DNA of 64,000 nucleotides. Source: Marivita sp046592965 (GTDB taxonomy: Bacteria; Pseudomonadota; Alphaproteobacteria; Rhodobacterales; Rhodobacteraceae). The DNA is taken from contig NZ_JBISBV010000002.1 of assembly GCF_046592965.1 (NCBI RefSeq), positions 124,001-188,000 of the forward strand, given 5' to 3'. The notes beneath the pieces are model-generated. The model was not told the DNA's origin, made no database searches, and saw only the letters and a program-made list of their open reading frames with translations. This document shows positions 46,132 through 55,561 of this stretch, piece by piece. Each line of letters opens with the position of its first letter. Position 1 is the stretch's first letter. The translations under genes and the position numbers were made by a program.

Positions 46132-47432
46132 TTCGAACTCTCCCTTGGTGCGGTCTGCTCGCGCAGATAGGCTATCAGATCGGCGCGGTCCTGTGGTTTG
46201 GCAATCCGTTGCACCGGCATTTTGGTTCCGGGCACATAATTGTCCGGGCCAATGTCGAACAGGGCATCAATGGTGTCCTCATCCCAGACAAGCGCCGATC
46301 CGTCGAGTGCTTTCGAATAACTGTAGTCTTCGACCGAACCGGCGCGACGACCAAAGACCCCGTGCAGGCTCGGCCCCGCGCGACGCGCGCTGCCCGGCGT
46401 CAGCGTGTGACAGATCGAACATTTGCGCATGAACTGACGTTCTCCATTGGTCATCGTTTCGGCACTGCGCAGATAGCCGGGTGTGGTGGCCTCCATTGGT
46501 GCCAGTTCCGACATGGCGTCGATCGGCCATGAATACATCCGCGGGTCAAGTCCGGCCGCATGAACGTTGCTGCCATCGCGGGAAAATGCGAGCGCCCAGA
46601 TCGGGCCTTTTTCAGTTGCACGGAAGTCGCGGCTGATGCGCCATTCGGTCGTATCTATCACCATGATGTAGCCCTCGCCGTCACCCACGGAAAGCTGAGT
46701 GCCGCTGTGATCCTGGGCGATTGCCAGAATGGGGCGGCGTTCCAATGTGAGGTCGGCCAGAACGTCGCCGGTGTCCAGAACTATGGCACGGGTGCCGCCG
46801 TCCACCGCGCCATAGGCCAGCCAGCCTGCGTGTGAATTGATCTCGATCTCGTTGACACCAAAGCCGTGTTCGACAACCCGCCGTTTTTCCTGCGCCGTGG
46901 CGACATCCCAGAGCCGGATGCTGCCGTCGGTGGACGCGGTGTAAAGCCCCTGTCCGTCGTCGGTGAACGCCACGTCGTTGACAGGCCCGTCATGGCCTTG
47001 CAGGAACCATGCAGGCGATCCGTCCCGCGGCCAGAGTCCCACGCTCCCGTCCCAACTGGCCGACGCGAGGGTCTTTCCGTCAGGCGACAGTTCAAGAGCA
47101 ACGATCTTTCCCTTGTGACCTCTCCAGACATCCCGCTCCTGGCCATCGGAGGACCACACGCGGATGGTGAAATCATCGCCGCCCGAAAAGATCGTCCCGT
47201 CCGCAGCGATCAGAACAGCGTTCACCGCCGCCTCATGGCCGTCCAGCCAGAGCGGTGTGTCTCCGTCCCACAATCCGACCGAATTGTCGAAACTGACAGT
47301 GGCAATCTGGTCGGAGTCGGACACGGCGATCCCCATGATCGGCCCGCCATGCCCCTTCAATGTGAAGAACTCACCTGCCCGGCAGGGGGCGGCAATGCTC
47401 AACGCGGCGCAGGTGAGAAGAACGGCGCGCAT
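46128..47432 (-). CDS. WD40-repeat/cytochrome c fusion protein
   Basis: 434 residues. A signal peptide (MRAVLLTCAALSIAAPCRAG) exports it. Residues about 25-315 form WD40 repeats (GDGTLASASWDGSVGLW-type units, for example LSPDGKTLASASWDG and DGSIRLWDVATAQEK), a beta-propeller. Residues about 325-425 are a class I cytochrome c with heme site CSICH (about 336) and axial Met in GTKMPVQR (about 405). It starts one base after the gamma subunit gene. It probably carries electrons in the periplasm or docks the formate dehydrogenase to a partner; this is inference. Confidence 0.85.
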   Translation of the reverse strand: MRAVLLTCAALSIAAPCRAGEFFTLKGHGGPIMGIAVSDSDQIATVSFDNSVGLWDGDTPLWLDGHEAAVNAVLIAADGTIFSGGDDFTIRVWSSDGQERDVWRGHKGKIVALELSPDGKTLASASWDGSVGLWPRDGSPAWFLQGHDGPVNDVAFTDDGQGLYTASTDGSIRLWDVATAQEKRRVVEHGFGVNEIEINSHAGWLAYGAVDGGTRAIVLDTGDVLADLTLERRPILAIAQDHSGTQLSVGDGEGYIMVIDTTEWRISRDFRATEKGPIWALAFSRDGSNVHAAGLDPRMYSWPIDAMSELAPMEATTPGYLRSAETMTNGERQFMRKCSICHTLTPGSARRAGPSLHGVFGRRAGSVEDYSYSKALDGSALVWDEDTIDALFDIGPDNYVPGTKMPVQRIAKPQDRADLIAYLREQTAPRESSK

Positions 47433-47433
47433 G

Positions 47434-48666
47434 TCATTCCGCGGGTGTTGCACGGTGCGGCGCTTTGGCCTCACGTGACTTTACATCGTCGACCCACAGG
47501 CTGTGATGCTCACGCGCCCATTGTTCTTCGACATCACCGCTGCCCATCGCATCGAAGGCACCCTCCATGCCGATGGAGCCGATATAGATATGCGCAAGGA
47601 TGATCGCCATCAGAACGAAGCTCACGATCGCATGCCAGAGCTGGGCGAACTGCATCTCCTCCTGCGGCGTGAGCGCCTCGGGCAAGGTGCCATAGCCCAC
47701 AAGTTCGGGCAGCCCCGAGCTGTTGAGCAAGCCAAATGTCTTGGCAAACAGCGGCATTTCAAACGGGAACAACATGGAAATCCCCGAGACCGCGATGGAG
47801 CCGCCAAGGATGATCGTGGACCAGAAGATCAGCTTTTGCCCGGCATTGAATTTCTTGGCAGGCGGGTGGCCATTGCCGAACAGGCCGCCACCTTTGGCGA
47901 GCCAATGAATGTCGGTCCGATCCGGCAGGTTGTGCACGACCCACATCACAAAGATCATCACGAGGCCGATGATAAACGCCCACGAGACGTTGTTGTGGAT
48001 CCATTTCGAATAGCCGGCGATCCATGCATAGGGTTCATGCCCGAAAGTCGGGATCAGGAATTTGCGACCCATGAGCGAGATCAGGCCGGTGAGGCCCAGC
48101 AAGACGAACGATCCCGCCAGCAACCAATGTCCGAAGCGTTCGACCATCTTGAACCGCTCGATCGTGCGGCCGGTCTTGTCGCCTTCGATCCGCACCCGTC
48201 CGCGCAAAAGATAGAATATCGCCAGCAGGACGATGGTGCCGACAAGCAGCAGGCCGCCATAGGTGATCAGCGGACCTCTGCGGAAATCGAGCCACCACAT
48301 GCCTCGGTCCTGAACCAGGACGCTCGCCGCCGGACCCCTGATCTGGGTCGAGATGTCGGCCTCGTTGAAGCGAACGCCGCGCCACATTTCCGGAGTGGAT
48401 GTGCCCCCTCGCGTACCCAATTGTTCGCTTATGTCCTTGGCCCTCTCCGCGTCGCCTGTGTCGGTGGACCGGTACGCATTATCGACCTTCAAGCCTTCTT
48501 GCCGACGCAGGATGTCCTGAAGGGTTGTCGCTCCACCGGTGGCGGAGCGGTCAATCTCTGATGCTGTTCCCGGACCATCCTGTGCCGATACCGGAGAGGT
48601 GGACAGGAGGGCCAGCGCCGTGAGCAGGATAAAGGTGATCGTTGAAAAAGATCGAATTCCACGCAT
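47434..48666 (-). CDS. Formate dehydrogenase gamma subunit (cytochrome b)
   Basis: 410 residues. A signal peptide and a periplasmic stretch of about 110 residues precede four membrane helices of the FdnI/FdoI cytochrome b family. Heme ligands fit MVERFGHWLLAGSFVLLGLTG, SKWIHNNVSWAFIIG, VVHNLPD and LWHAIVSFVLMAIILAHIYIG. It moves electrons from FdhAB to the quinone pool. It is split from fdhA/fdhB by two plus-strand genes, but is co-transcribed with the WD40-cytochrome c gene. Confidence 0.92.
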   Translation of the reverse strand: MRGIRSFSTITFILLTALALLSTSPVSAQDGPGTASEIDRSATGGATTLQDILRRQEGLKVDNAYRSTDTGDAERAKDISEQLGTRGGTSTPEMWRGVRFNEADISTQIRGPAASVLVQDRGMWWLDFRRGPLITYGGLLLVGTIVLLAIFYLLRGRVRIEGDKTGRTIERFKMVERFGHWLLAGSFVLLGLTGLISLMGRKFLIPTFGHEPYAWIAGYSKWIHNNVSWAFIIGLVMIFVMWVVHNLPDRTDIHWLAKGGGLFGNGHPPAKKFNAGQKLIFWSTIILGGSIAVSGISMLFPFEMPLFAKTFGLLNSSGLPELVGYGTLPEALTPQEEMQFAQLWHAIVSFVLMAIILAHIYIGSIGMEGAFDAMGSGDVEEQWAREHHSLWVDDVKSREAKAPHRATPAE

Positions 48667-48865
48667 GTGTAGAGAGTCCTCTCGGATTTGAAGATCGACA
48701 CGCCAAGCCTTGCGGGCGGTTAGAGGGTTGGTTCAGGTATATTAAAGCTTACCTGTGACTTGTCACCGGGCATAGAGCTGTGTGAGACGAGTTTGAGAGG
48801 AAATGCGGTATGGGCGGATTTTGCAGGGGAAAGTTCGGCTCCACGGTATTGGAGCGGGCCAGTCG

Positions 48866-50269
48866 ATGACGGATGTCCTGACCGTCACCAACGCCGCAAT
48901 CGTCCTCACGGTCGCCGCGTTTTCCCTTGCGGCGGCCTATCGGGCGGTTCTGACGTCGCGCACGCCGCAAGGGGCGACGGCGTGGATCCTGTTGATCCTG
49001 CTGCTGCCGGTGATCGGAACGCTGCTGTATCTGGTATTCGGCCATGCCGCCTATCAAAGGTTCGAACGCGATCGCAAGGAATCGGATCACCAGCTGTTCG
49101 ACATGGAGCCCGGATATCAGGACAACCAAACCACGCCGCGGCTGAATTCATTCGCGCGCATTGCGCGTCTGCCGGTGACGCATGGCAATGACATGTCGCT
49201 CTTGATCGACGCGGAAGACACCTATGCGGCATTGTATGACGCCATCAAGGGGGCGAAATCGCATATCTTCGTGCAGTTTTACACCGTCGAAGCCGACGAG
49301 GTCGGCTTGGCGATGCGAGACCTGTTGATCGAGCGCGCCAAGGCCGGAATTCCGGTCTGGTTGTTGAACGACGAATTGCCCTTTATCGGCCTGTCGCAAC
49401 GGTTCAAACGCCCTCTGTTAGAGGCGGGGGTGCGCATGGCGCGCACCAAGGGGCCAAGCCGGGTGTTGGGGCCATTCCAGTTGAACTATCGCAACCACCG
49501 CAAGCTTGTCGTCGTGGATAACGAGGTGGCGTTTACCGGCGGGATCAACGTGTCCGAGGATTACCTTGGCCGCAACAAGGCGATCGGCCCGTGGCGCGAC
49601 ACGTTTGCGGCGTTTCGCGGCCCGATCGTGGCGCAGTTGGCACGGCATTTTTCATCGGATTGGAAATGGGCCGATGGCGAGGACCTGCGGTCCATCGCGT
49701 CTCGCGTGCCTGAAGAAACCGGAACTTTGAAGGCTGTCGCCCTGGCGCCGTCGCCTGCCGAGGATATTGCGGCGGGGAATTTGTATTTCATCGCGCTGGC
49801 CCATGCTGCCAAACGTCGCTTGTGGATATCAACGCCCTATTTTGTCCCCGACAGAGACGTGCTGACCGCGTTGCGCTTTGCCGCATTGCGCGGCATTGAT
49901 GTCAAGCTGTTGCTGCCCGAACGCACGGATTCATTCCTCACCCAATATGCGGCGATGGCGTATTTCGACGATGTGCGTTCGGTTGGTGGCGAAATCTGGA
50001 CATACGGGGCAGGGTTCATGCATCAGAAAGTGGCTTTGGTCGATGATGACCTGACATCGGTCGGATCGATCAACCTTGATATTCGCTCCGGTCTGTTGAA
50101 TTTTGAAATCACCGTCGTGACGGAAGGCAAAACGGCGGCCCAAGCAGTGGAAGACATGCTGAACGCGGATTTTGCCAAGGCCAAGCGGGTTGATTTTGAC
50201 TTGTCCGAACGATCGTTCTGGAAACGGGCGGCTGCCCGGACCACCCGATTGCTTGCTCCGGTGCTGTGA
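48866..50269 (+). CDS. cls: Cardiolipin synthase-like phospholipase D protein
   Basis: 467 residues. Two N-terminal membrane helices (NAAIVLTVAAFSLAAAY and ATAWILLILLLPVIGTLLYL) precede two HKD catalytic motifs, HRKLVVVD (about residue 212) and HQKVALVD (about 386). This layout is that of bacterial cardiolipin synthase, which joins phosphatidylglycerols in the inner membrane. ATG 48866 matches the family; the frame runs 21 codons further upstream. It is coupled to the next gene. Confidence 0.9.
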   Translation: MTDVLTVTNAAIVLTVAAFSLAAAYRAVLTSRTPQGATAWILLILLLPVIGTLLYLVFGHAAYQRFERDRKESDHQLFDMEPGYQDNQTTPRLNSFARIARLPVTHGNDMSLLIDAEDTYAALYDAIKGAKSHIFVQFYTVEADEVGLAMRDLLIERAKAGIPVWLLNDELPFIGLSQRFKRPLLEAGVRMARTKGPSRVLGPFQLNYRNHRKLVVVDNEVAFTGGINVSEDYLGRNKAIGPWRDTFAAFRGPIVAQLARHFSSDWKWADGEDLRSIASRVPEETGTLKAVALAPSPAEDIAAGNLYFIALAHAAKRRLWISTPYFVPDRDVLTALRFAALRGIDVKLLLPERTDSFLTQYAAMAYFDDVRSVGGEIWTYGAGFMHQKVALVDDDLTSVGSINLDIRSGLLNFEITVVTEGKTAAQAVEDMLNADFAKAKRVDFDLSERSFWKRAAARTTRLLAPVL

Positions 50270-50952
50270 TGCGGATCGTCAGTTACAACATCCGCAAGGC
50301 GGTGGGTCTTGACTGGAAGCGCGATCCTTTTCGCATCATCCGCGTCCTGGCCGATCTGGACGCCGATGTCGTGGCGCTGCAAGAAGCCGACAAGCGGCTT
50401 GGCGTGCGGCCCGCGGTTTTGCCCGACGAATTGCTCTATGAACACACCGGACTGCGCATCCTGAACGTGATCGACGGGCCAAGCTCGGGCTGGCATGGCA
50501 ATGCCCTTCTGGTGCGCGATGGCTGGACCATTCACGATGCCGAACGCCTGACCCTGCCCGGAATCGAGCCGCGCGGCGCGGTGGTGGCCGACCTGAGCGG
50601 ACCGGAGGGCGAGGTGACCGTGGTCGGCACCCATCTGGGATTGCGGCGCGGCTGCCGTCAGTTGCAGCTTGCCCATCTGCGCGAAACCATCGCCGCACGG
50701 GCGCCCCGCACCATTATCGCCGGCGATATGAATGAATGGTCGCCGCGCATCGGATTCGATCTGATCAAGGACCAGTTCGACCTGATTGCACCGGGGCCAA
50801 GCTTTCATGCCAGCCGCCTGCTTGCGCCGCTCGACCGGTTCGCGCTGGGATCGAAACTGCGGCACCGGGGATCGGGCGTTGTGCTCAAAGGGGAGGCACG
50901 TCGCGCCTCGGATCATCTGCCGATCTGGCTTGATGTGGATATGCAGGACTAG
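50269..50952 (+). CDS. Endonuclease/exonuclease/phosphatase-family protein
   Basis: 227 residues. The EEP-fold motifs are seen as RIVSYNIRKAVG, DVVALQEADKR, VVGTHLGLRRG, TIIAGDMNEWS and the catalytic SDHLPIWLDV. EEP enzymes cut phosphodiester bonds in nucleic acids, lipids or inositol phosphates. Next to the phospholipase-D-type synthase (1-base stop/start overlap), a lipid substrate is plausible but unproven. Confidence 0.88.
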   Translation: MRIVSYNIRKAVGLDWKRDPFRIIRVLADLDADVVALQEADKRLGVRPAVLPDELLYEHTGLRILNVIDGPSSGWHGNALLVRDGWTIHDAERLTLPGIEPRGAVVADLSGPEGEVTVVGTHLGLRRGCRQLQLAHLRETIAARAPRTIIAGDMNEWSPRIGFDLIKDQFDLIAPGPSFHASRLLAPLDRFALGSKLRHRGSGVVLKGEARRASDHLPIWLDVDMQD

Positions 50953-50963
50953 GCGGCCCAAAC

Positions 50964-50999
50964 GAACATCGCCCCCGCGAAGCTGCGAGGGCGATGTTC
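50964..50999. terminator. Bidirectional hairpin between EEP gene and fdhB
   Basis: Eleven-base perfect stem GAACATCGCCC/GGGCGATGTTC with a 14-base loop containing a further CGC/GCG pairing, between the convergent genes. No strong T run on either side, but its length and position fit a shared terminator. Confidence 0.75.
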
Positions 51000-51023
51000 A
51001 ATCATATCAGCGTCAGTGCGGTA

Positions 51024-51617
51024 TCAGCCGCCTTTCTGGTCGTACGCCGTGCCCCAGCCCCAAGCGCCCGAGCCAAACCCGCGCGCGACCACGCGTTCGC
51101 GGTAGATCGAGGATACGACGTCGCCGTCACCCGCCAGCAGCGCCTTGGTCGCACACATCTCGGCGCAGAGCGGTAGCTTGCCCTCGGCAATCCGGTTGCG
51201 GCCGTATTTCTGGAACTCGGCCTGGCTGTGGTTTTCTTCCGGGCCACCGGCGCAGAAGGTGCATTTGTCCATCTTGCCACGGCTGCCGAAATTGCCCGCT
51301 TGCGGATATTGCGGCGCGCCGAACGGGCAGGCGTAAAAGCAATAGCCGCACCCGATGCACAGATCCTTGGAGTGCAGGACGATCCCTTCTTCGTTCTGGT
51401 AGAAGCAATCCACCGGACAGACCGCCATGCAGGGGGCGTCCGAGCAGTGCATGCACGCAACCGAGATCGACCGTTCACCCGGTTTGCCGTCATTGATCGT
51501 CACCACCTTGCGGCGGTTGATCCCCCAGGGAACCTCGTGTTCGTTCTTGCACGCGGTGACGCAGGCGTTGCATTCGATGCAGCGTTCGGCGTCGACGAGG
51601 AATTTAGCTCGTGCCAT
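51024..51617 (-). CDS. fdhB: Formate dehydrogenase iron-sulfur subunit
   Basis: 197 residues. Four [4Fe-4S] clusters are expected from the ferredoxin motifs CIECNACVTACKNEHE, CMHCSDAPCMAVCPVD, CIGCGYCFYACPFG and a final set in CTFC...LCAEMC. It passes electrons from FdhA to the gamma subunit. It starts 15 bases after fdhA, same strand. Confidence 0.96.
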   Translation of the reverse strand: MARAKFLVDAERCIECNACVTACKNEHEVPWGINRRKVVTINDGKPGERSISVACMHCSDAPCMAVCPVDCFYQNEEGIVLHSKDLCIGCGYCFYACPFGAPQYPQAGNFGSRGKMDKCTFCAGGPEENHSQAEFQKYGRNRIAEGKLPLCAEMCATKALLAGDGDVVSSIYRERVVARGFGSGAWGWGTAYDQKGG

Positions 51618-51632
51618 GTCTGTTTCTCCTCC

Positions 51633-54605
51633 TTACGCCGCTTCGATCTTGCAAAGCGTACATTTCGTTTCCTGCATCTGGGTCACGCTGTCGTAGCCAT
51701 AGGTCTGTGCAGTGTTGCTGGATTCACCAAGGACATAGGGATCGGCGCCTGACGGATATTTGTGTCGCTGATCCTCGCCCTGGAAATGTCCGCCGAAGTG
51801 GAACGGCATGAAGGCAACGCCCGGTGCCACCCGTTCGGTCAGCATCGCCATCACCTTGACCTTGCCGCCCTCCGGCCCTTCGACCCAGACCTGTGCACCG
51901 TCGCGCACGCCCAGATCATTGGCATCGCGCGGGTTGATCTCCACGAACATGTCCTGCTGCAATTCGGCCAGCCACGGGTTCGACCGCGTTTCCTCGCCGC
52001 CGCCCTCGTATTCGACCAGGCGGCCGGAGGTCAGCACGATGGGATAATCGGTCGAGAAATCCTTGTCCTGGATCGATTTGTATAGCGTTGGAACACGCCA
52101 GAACTTCTTGTCTTCGTAGGTCGGATAATCCGCCACCAGATCGCGGCGCGGACTGTAGAGCGGTTCGCGATGGATCGGCACCGGGTCGGGGAACGTCCAG
52201 ACGACGGCGCGGGCCTTGGCGTTGCCGAAAGGCGCACATTCATGCTTGATCGCGACGCGCTGGATGCCGCCCGACAGATCGGTCTTCCAGTTCACACCAC
52301 CCACCTTGTCGGCATAGTCGGACGGGATTTCGCCCTGCTGGCTGGTTTCGCCAACCTCGTCGTGGCCGGGCGCGGCCCCCCTGAGGCCCGAGACAAATTC
52401 GATCATCGCCTTTTCGTACGTTGTCAGATCCGTGTCCCAGCCGAGATCAATCAGCATCTGCATGGTGAATTCCGGGTATCCGTCCTGGATCTCGGAATTG
52501 GCCGAGGCCACGCCTTCTGCCAGAAGATTGTCACCGTCCTTTTCCACGCCAAAGCGGGCGCGGAAGGTCAGCCCGCCCTTGGAGACCGGAAGCGACATGT
52601 CATAGAGGTTTGCCGTGCCGGGATGGTTCATCTCGGCAGTGCCCCAGCAGGGCCAGGGCATACCGTAATAGTCGCCATCCGCCGGGCCGCCATTGGCGCG
52701 CAGCGTGGTGCGATCAAAGGTGTGCTGATTGGCCATATGCATCTTCATGCGCTCTGGCGACTGACCGGTATAGCCGATGGTCCACATGCCGCGATTGAAT
52801 TCGCGGGTGATGTCCTCGACATTCGGGGTGATGGAGTCGTCTTCCAGAGCGATGTTGCGGAACAGCCGGTCGTGGAAGCCGAATTTCTGTGCGAACAGGC
52901 CCATGATCTCGTGATCGGTCTTGGATTCGAACATCGGTGCCATGATCCGATCGCGCCACTGGAGCGAGCGGTTCGATGCGGTGACAGAGCCGCGGGTTTC
53001 GAATTGCGTGGCCGCAGGCAGCAGGTAAACGCCGTCCGTGCGGTCGTGCAGCACCGCTGACACTGTGGGGAACGGATCGACGACAACCAGCGTGTCGAGC
53101 TTTTCCATTGCCGTTTTCATTTCCGGCATCCGCGTCTGCGAGTTTGGCGCATGGCCCCAGAGCACCATCACGCGCGTGTTGTCGGGCTGATCGAGGTTTT
53201 CCTTGTCCTCAAGCACACCGTCGATCCAGCGCGACACCGGAATGCCGGTCAGGTTCATCATCTTGGTGTCGCCGACAGACGCATCCGAGAACTGCCCCTT
53301 GAGCCAGTCGAGATCCTCGCCCCAGACACGCGCCCAATGGGCCCAAGAGCCTTCGGACAGGCCATAATAGCCGGGCAGGGTATCGGCGAGAACGCCGAGG
53401 TCGGTCGCGCCCTGAACGTTGTCGTGCCCCCTGAAGATATTGGTGCCGCCGCCGGATGTGCCGACATTGCCCAAGGCAAGCTGGAGCACGCAATAGGCGC
53501 GGGTGTTGTTGTTGCCGTTGGTGTGCTGGGTGCCGCCCATGCACCAGATCACGGTGCCGGGGCGGTTGTTCGCCATCGTGCGGGCCACGCGTTCAAGCTG
53601 GCTTCCCGGCGTGCCGGTCACGCGCTCGACCTCCTCGGGCGTCCACTTGGCGACCTCTTCCTTGATCTGGTCCATGCCCCAGACACGGGTGCGGATGTAT
53701 TCCTTGTCTTCCCATCCGTTCTGGAAAATGTGCCACAGGATGCCCCAGACCAGCGCCACGTCTGTTCCGGGCCGGAACCGGACGTATTCGTCGGCATGGG
53801 CCGCGGTGCGGGTAAAGCGCGGATCGCACACGATGAGCGGCGCGTTGTTCTGCTCTTTCGATTTGAGCAGGTGCAGCAGCGACACCGGATGCGCCTCGGC
53901 CGGGTTCGCGCCGATGATGAAGATCGCGCGGGAATTGTGAATGTCGTTATAACTGTTGGTCATGGCGCCGTAGCCCCATGTGTTCGCAACGCCGGCAACG
54001 GTGGTCGAGTGACAAATTCGCGCCTGGTGATCGACGTTGTTGGTGCCCCAATAGGCCGCGAACTTGCGGAACAGGTAGGCTTGTTCGTTGCTATGCTTGG
54101 CCGAGCCGAGCCAGTACACCGAATCCGGGCCGCTCTCGTCGCGGACCTGAAGCATCTTGTCGCCGATCTCGTTGATCGCCTGCTCCCACGATATGCGGAC
54201 CCATTCTCCGCCCTCTTTCTTCATCGGATATTTCAGGCGGCGCTCGCCATGCGCGTGCTCGCGTACCGAGGCGCCCTTGGCGCAATGGGCGCCAAGGTTG
54301 AAGGGGCTGTCCCAGCCGGGTTCCTGGCCGATCCAGACGCCATTGCTGACCTCGGCGATGACGGTGCAGCCGACCGAACAATGGGTACAGACGGATTTGA
54401 CGGTTTCGACCGCGCCGGTGATCGCTTGCTGGGCGCTCGCCTGGGTGACCGTGCCGCCGGTCGCGCTGATCGCGGCAAGGCCGCCTATCGCGAGCCCGGA
54501 GCCGCGCAGGAATGTGCGGCGATCGACGGATGTGGTCGAGACCTTCGAGATCAGGCCAGGGCGTGCGGCGCGATGTGCGGGCCTTCCGGTTTTCTTTCTA
54601 AGCAT
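51633..54605 (-). CDS. fdhA: Formate dehydrogenase catalytic subunit (Tat-exported, Cys type)
   Basis: 990 residues. A long N-terminal stretch includes the Tat motif DRRTFLRGSG (RR at 29-30), so the subunit acts in the periplasm. A [4Fe-4S] site CTHCSVGC (73-80) with C108 precedes the bis-MGD molybdenum/tungsten domain. The active-site residue is Cys198 followed by His199 (ARICHSTTVAG), the cysteine variant instead of selenocysteine. The C-terminal dinucleotide-binding domain is present (LTSGRLVEYEGGGEE). It oxidises formate to CO2. The gene is preceded by 100 bases without an obvious gene. Confidence 0.96.
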   Translation of the reverse strand: MLRKKTGRPAHRAARPGLISKVSTTSVDRRTFLRGSGLAIGGLAAISATGGTVTQASAQQAITGAVETVKSVCTHCSVGCTVIAEVSNGVWIGQEPGWDSPFNLGAHCAKGASVREHAHGERRLKYPMKKEGGEWVRISWEQAINEIGDKMLQVRDESGPDSVYWLGSAKHSNEQAYLFRKFAAYWGTNNVDHQARICHSTTVAGVANTWGYGAMTNSYNDIHNSRAIFIIGANPAEAHPVSLLHLLKSKEQNNAPLIVCDPRFTRTAAHADEYVRFRPGTDVALVWGILWHIFQNGWEDKEYIRTRVWGMDQIKEEVAKWTPEEVERVTGTPGSQLERVARTMANNRPGTVIWCMGGTQHTNGNNNTRAYCVLQLALGNVGTSGGGTNIFRGHDNVQGATDLGVLADTLPGYYGLSEGSWAHWARVWGEDLDWLKGQFSDASVGDTKMMNLTGIPVSRWIDGVLEDKENLDQPDNTRVMVLWGHAPNSQTRMPEMKTAMEKLDTLVVVDPFPTVSAVLHDRTDGVYLLPAATQFETRGSVTASNRSLQWRDRIMAPMFESKTDHEIMGLFAQKFGFHDRLFRNIALEDDSITPNVEDITREFNRGMWTIGYTGQSPERMKMHMANQHTFDRTTLRANGGPADGDYYGMPWPCWGTAEMNHPGTANLYDMSLPVSKGGLTFRARFGVEKDGDNLLAEGVASANSEIQDGYPEFTMQMLIDLGWDTDLTTYEKAMIEFVSGLRGAAPGHDEVGETSQQGEIPSDYADKVGGVNWKTDLSGGIQRVAIKHECAPFGNAKARAVVWTFPDPVPIHREPLYSPRRDLVADYPTYEDKKFWRVPTLYKSIQDKDFSTDYPIVLTSGRLVEYEGGGEETRSNPWLAELQQDMFVEINPRDANDLGVRDGAQVWVEGPEGGKVKVMAMLTERVAPGVAFMPFHFGGHFQGEDQRHKYPSGADPYVLGESSNTAQTYGYDSVTQMQETKCTLCKIEAA

Positions 54606-54707
54606 GGTGTCCCTCGTTGGCTACCTTGACGCGCCAGAGCGCATCGGCTGGGTTGCTTCCTGCGGCCATCCGATTGCGTGGCCTGCGGGAAAGGAGTGTC
54701 AGGTTCT

Positions 54708-54899
54708 TCAGAACCGCGCGCTGTCGAAATAGGCGCGGGTGTGCGCAGTGTCCTGCATCCGGCCATCGGCCTGCACGGCTTCGTCTGCCGCGGCGTCGCT
54801 GCCCGACACCGCAACGGCGACCACCGCCGCAGGCGCAGCAGTGCCCGCTAGCTTGAGAAAATCGCGTCGGCTTGACGGGGCTTCGGGTTTCTTTGTCAT
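54708..54899 (-). CDS. Small Tat-target protein of the formate dehydrogenase region
   Basis: 63 residues. A twin-arginine motif (SSRRDFLKLAGTA) is followed by a hydrophobic Ala/Val run, then an acidic tail (AYFDSARF at the end). It matches the known 'formate dehydrogenase region TAT target' small proteins. Role uncertain, perhaps linked to FdhA export. It overlaps the TorD-like gene upstream by four bases (ATGA). Confidence 0.88.
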   Translation of the reverse strand: MTKKPEAPSSRRDFLKLAGTAAPAAVVAVAVSGSDAAADEAVQADGRMQDTAHTRAYFDSARF

Positions 54900-55561
54900 G
54901 GAAGGTTCCTCCCTTTCCTCGTGTCTTGAGCGGTGCCGGTTGCGGCTTGGTCCGCTGTCAGTCTGAACGCCTCGCGTTCGATCTCCATAAACGCTTTGCC
55001 GACAGACCCGAGGGCGCTGTAGAGCATCGCCGATTTCGCGCCTTCCAGATCGGCATAGAAATGCCCGGCCCACGGCGCGATGTGCCGGTTGAAAAACAGT
55101 TTCTGATCGTCAAGCGGTGCCGGACCATTGAAGCGCCCGACAATCAAACCGCCCATGACCTCCATCAAGGTGGCGATGTTGTCTTCGGGTTCGTAAACAT
55201 TCGGTGCACGTTCGATACGACGCGCCGACAGGTCGGTGCGCAGAGTGGCAAGCGGCTTTTCGTTCAGAAAACCGGTGAGGTAAAAGCTCGCGTAGGGCAG
55301 CAATTCGCCACGACCCAGACCGATGAAAAGCGCGTTGAATTCGCGTTCCGCCTGCTTGGGTTTGGTCGATCGCGCACATTCCGCAAGGCGCGAAATCGCC
55401 TGTCCCAGATCGGTGTCGTCACCCGACAGCCCAGCGGTTTGCGCCAGCAGCAATTCGTCCGGCGCGGCCGCCAGCATGAGTCCCAGATAGTTATAAAGAT
55501 CCGCGCGCAACCGGTCCTCGTCAGAGACGGCCGGCAATGAGTGAACGGCGCTGGAGGTCAT
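54896..55561 (-). CDS. TorD-family chaperone for formate dehydrogenase
   Basis: 221 residues. The all-helical TorD/DmsD fold is recognised from LRADLYNYLGLMLAAAPDEL, EFNALFIGLGRGELLPYASFY and the C-terminal FFNRHIAPWAGHFYADLE. Such chaperones bind the Tat signal of a molybdoenzyme and guard cofactor insertion before export. Its position next to the Tat-target gene and FdhA makes FdhA the likely client. Coupled by overlap to the DUF3306 gene. Confidence 0.9.
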   Translation of the reverse strand: MTSSAVHSLPAVSDEDRLRADLYNYLGLMLAAAPDELLLAQTAGLSGDDTDLGQAISRLAECARSTKPKQAEREFNALFIGLGRGELLPYASFYLTGFLNEKPLATLRTDLSARRIERAPNVYEPEDNIATLMEVMGGLIVGRFNGPAPLDDQKLFFNRHIAPWAGHFYADLEGAKSAMLYSALGSVGKAFMEIEREAFRLTADQAATGTAQDTRKGRNLP

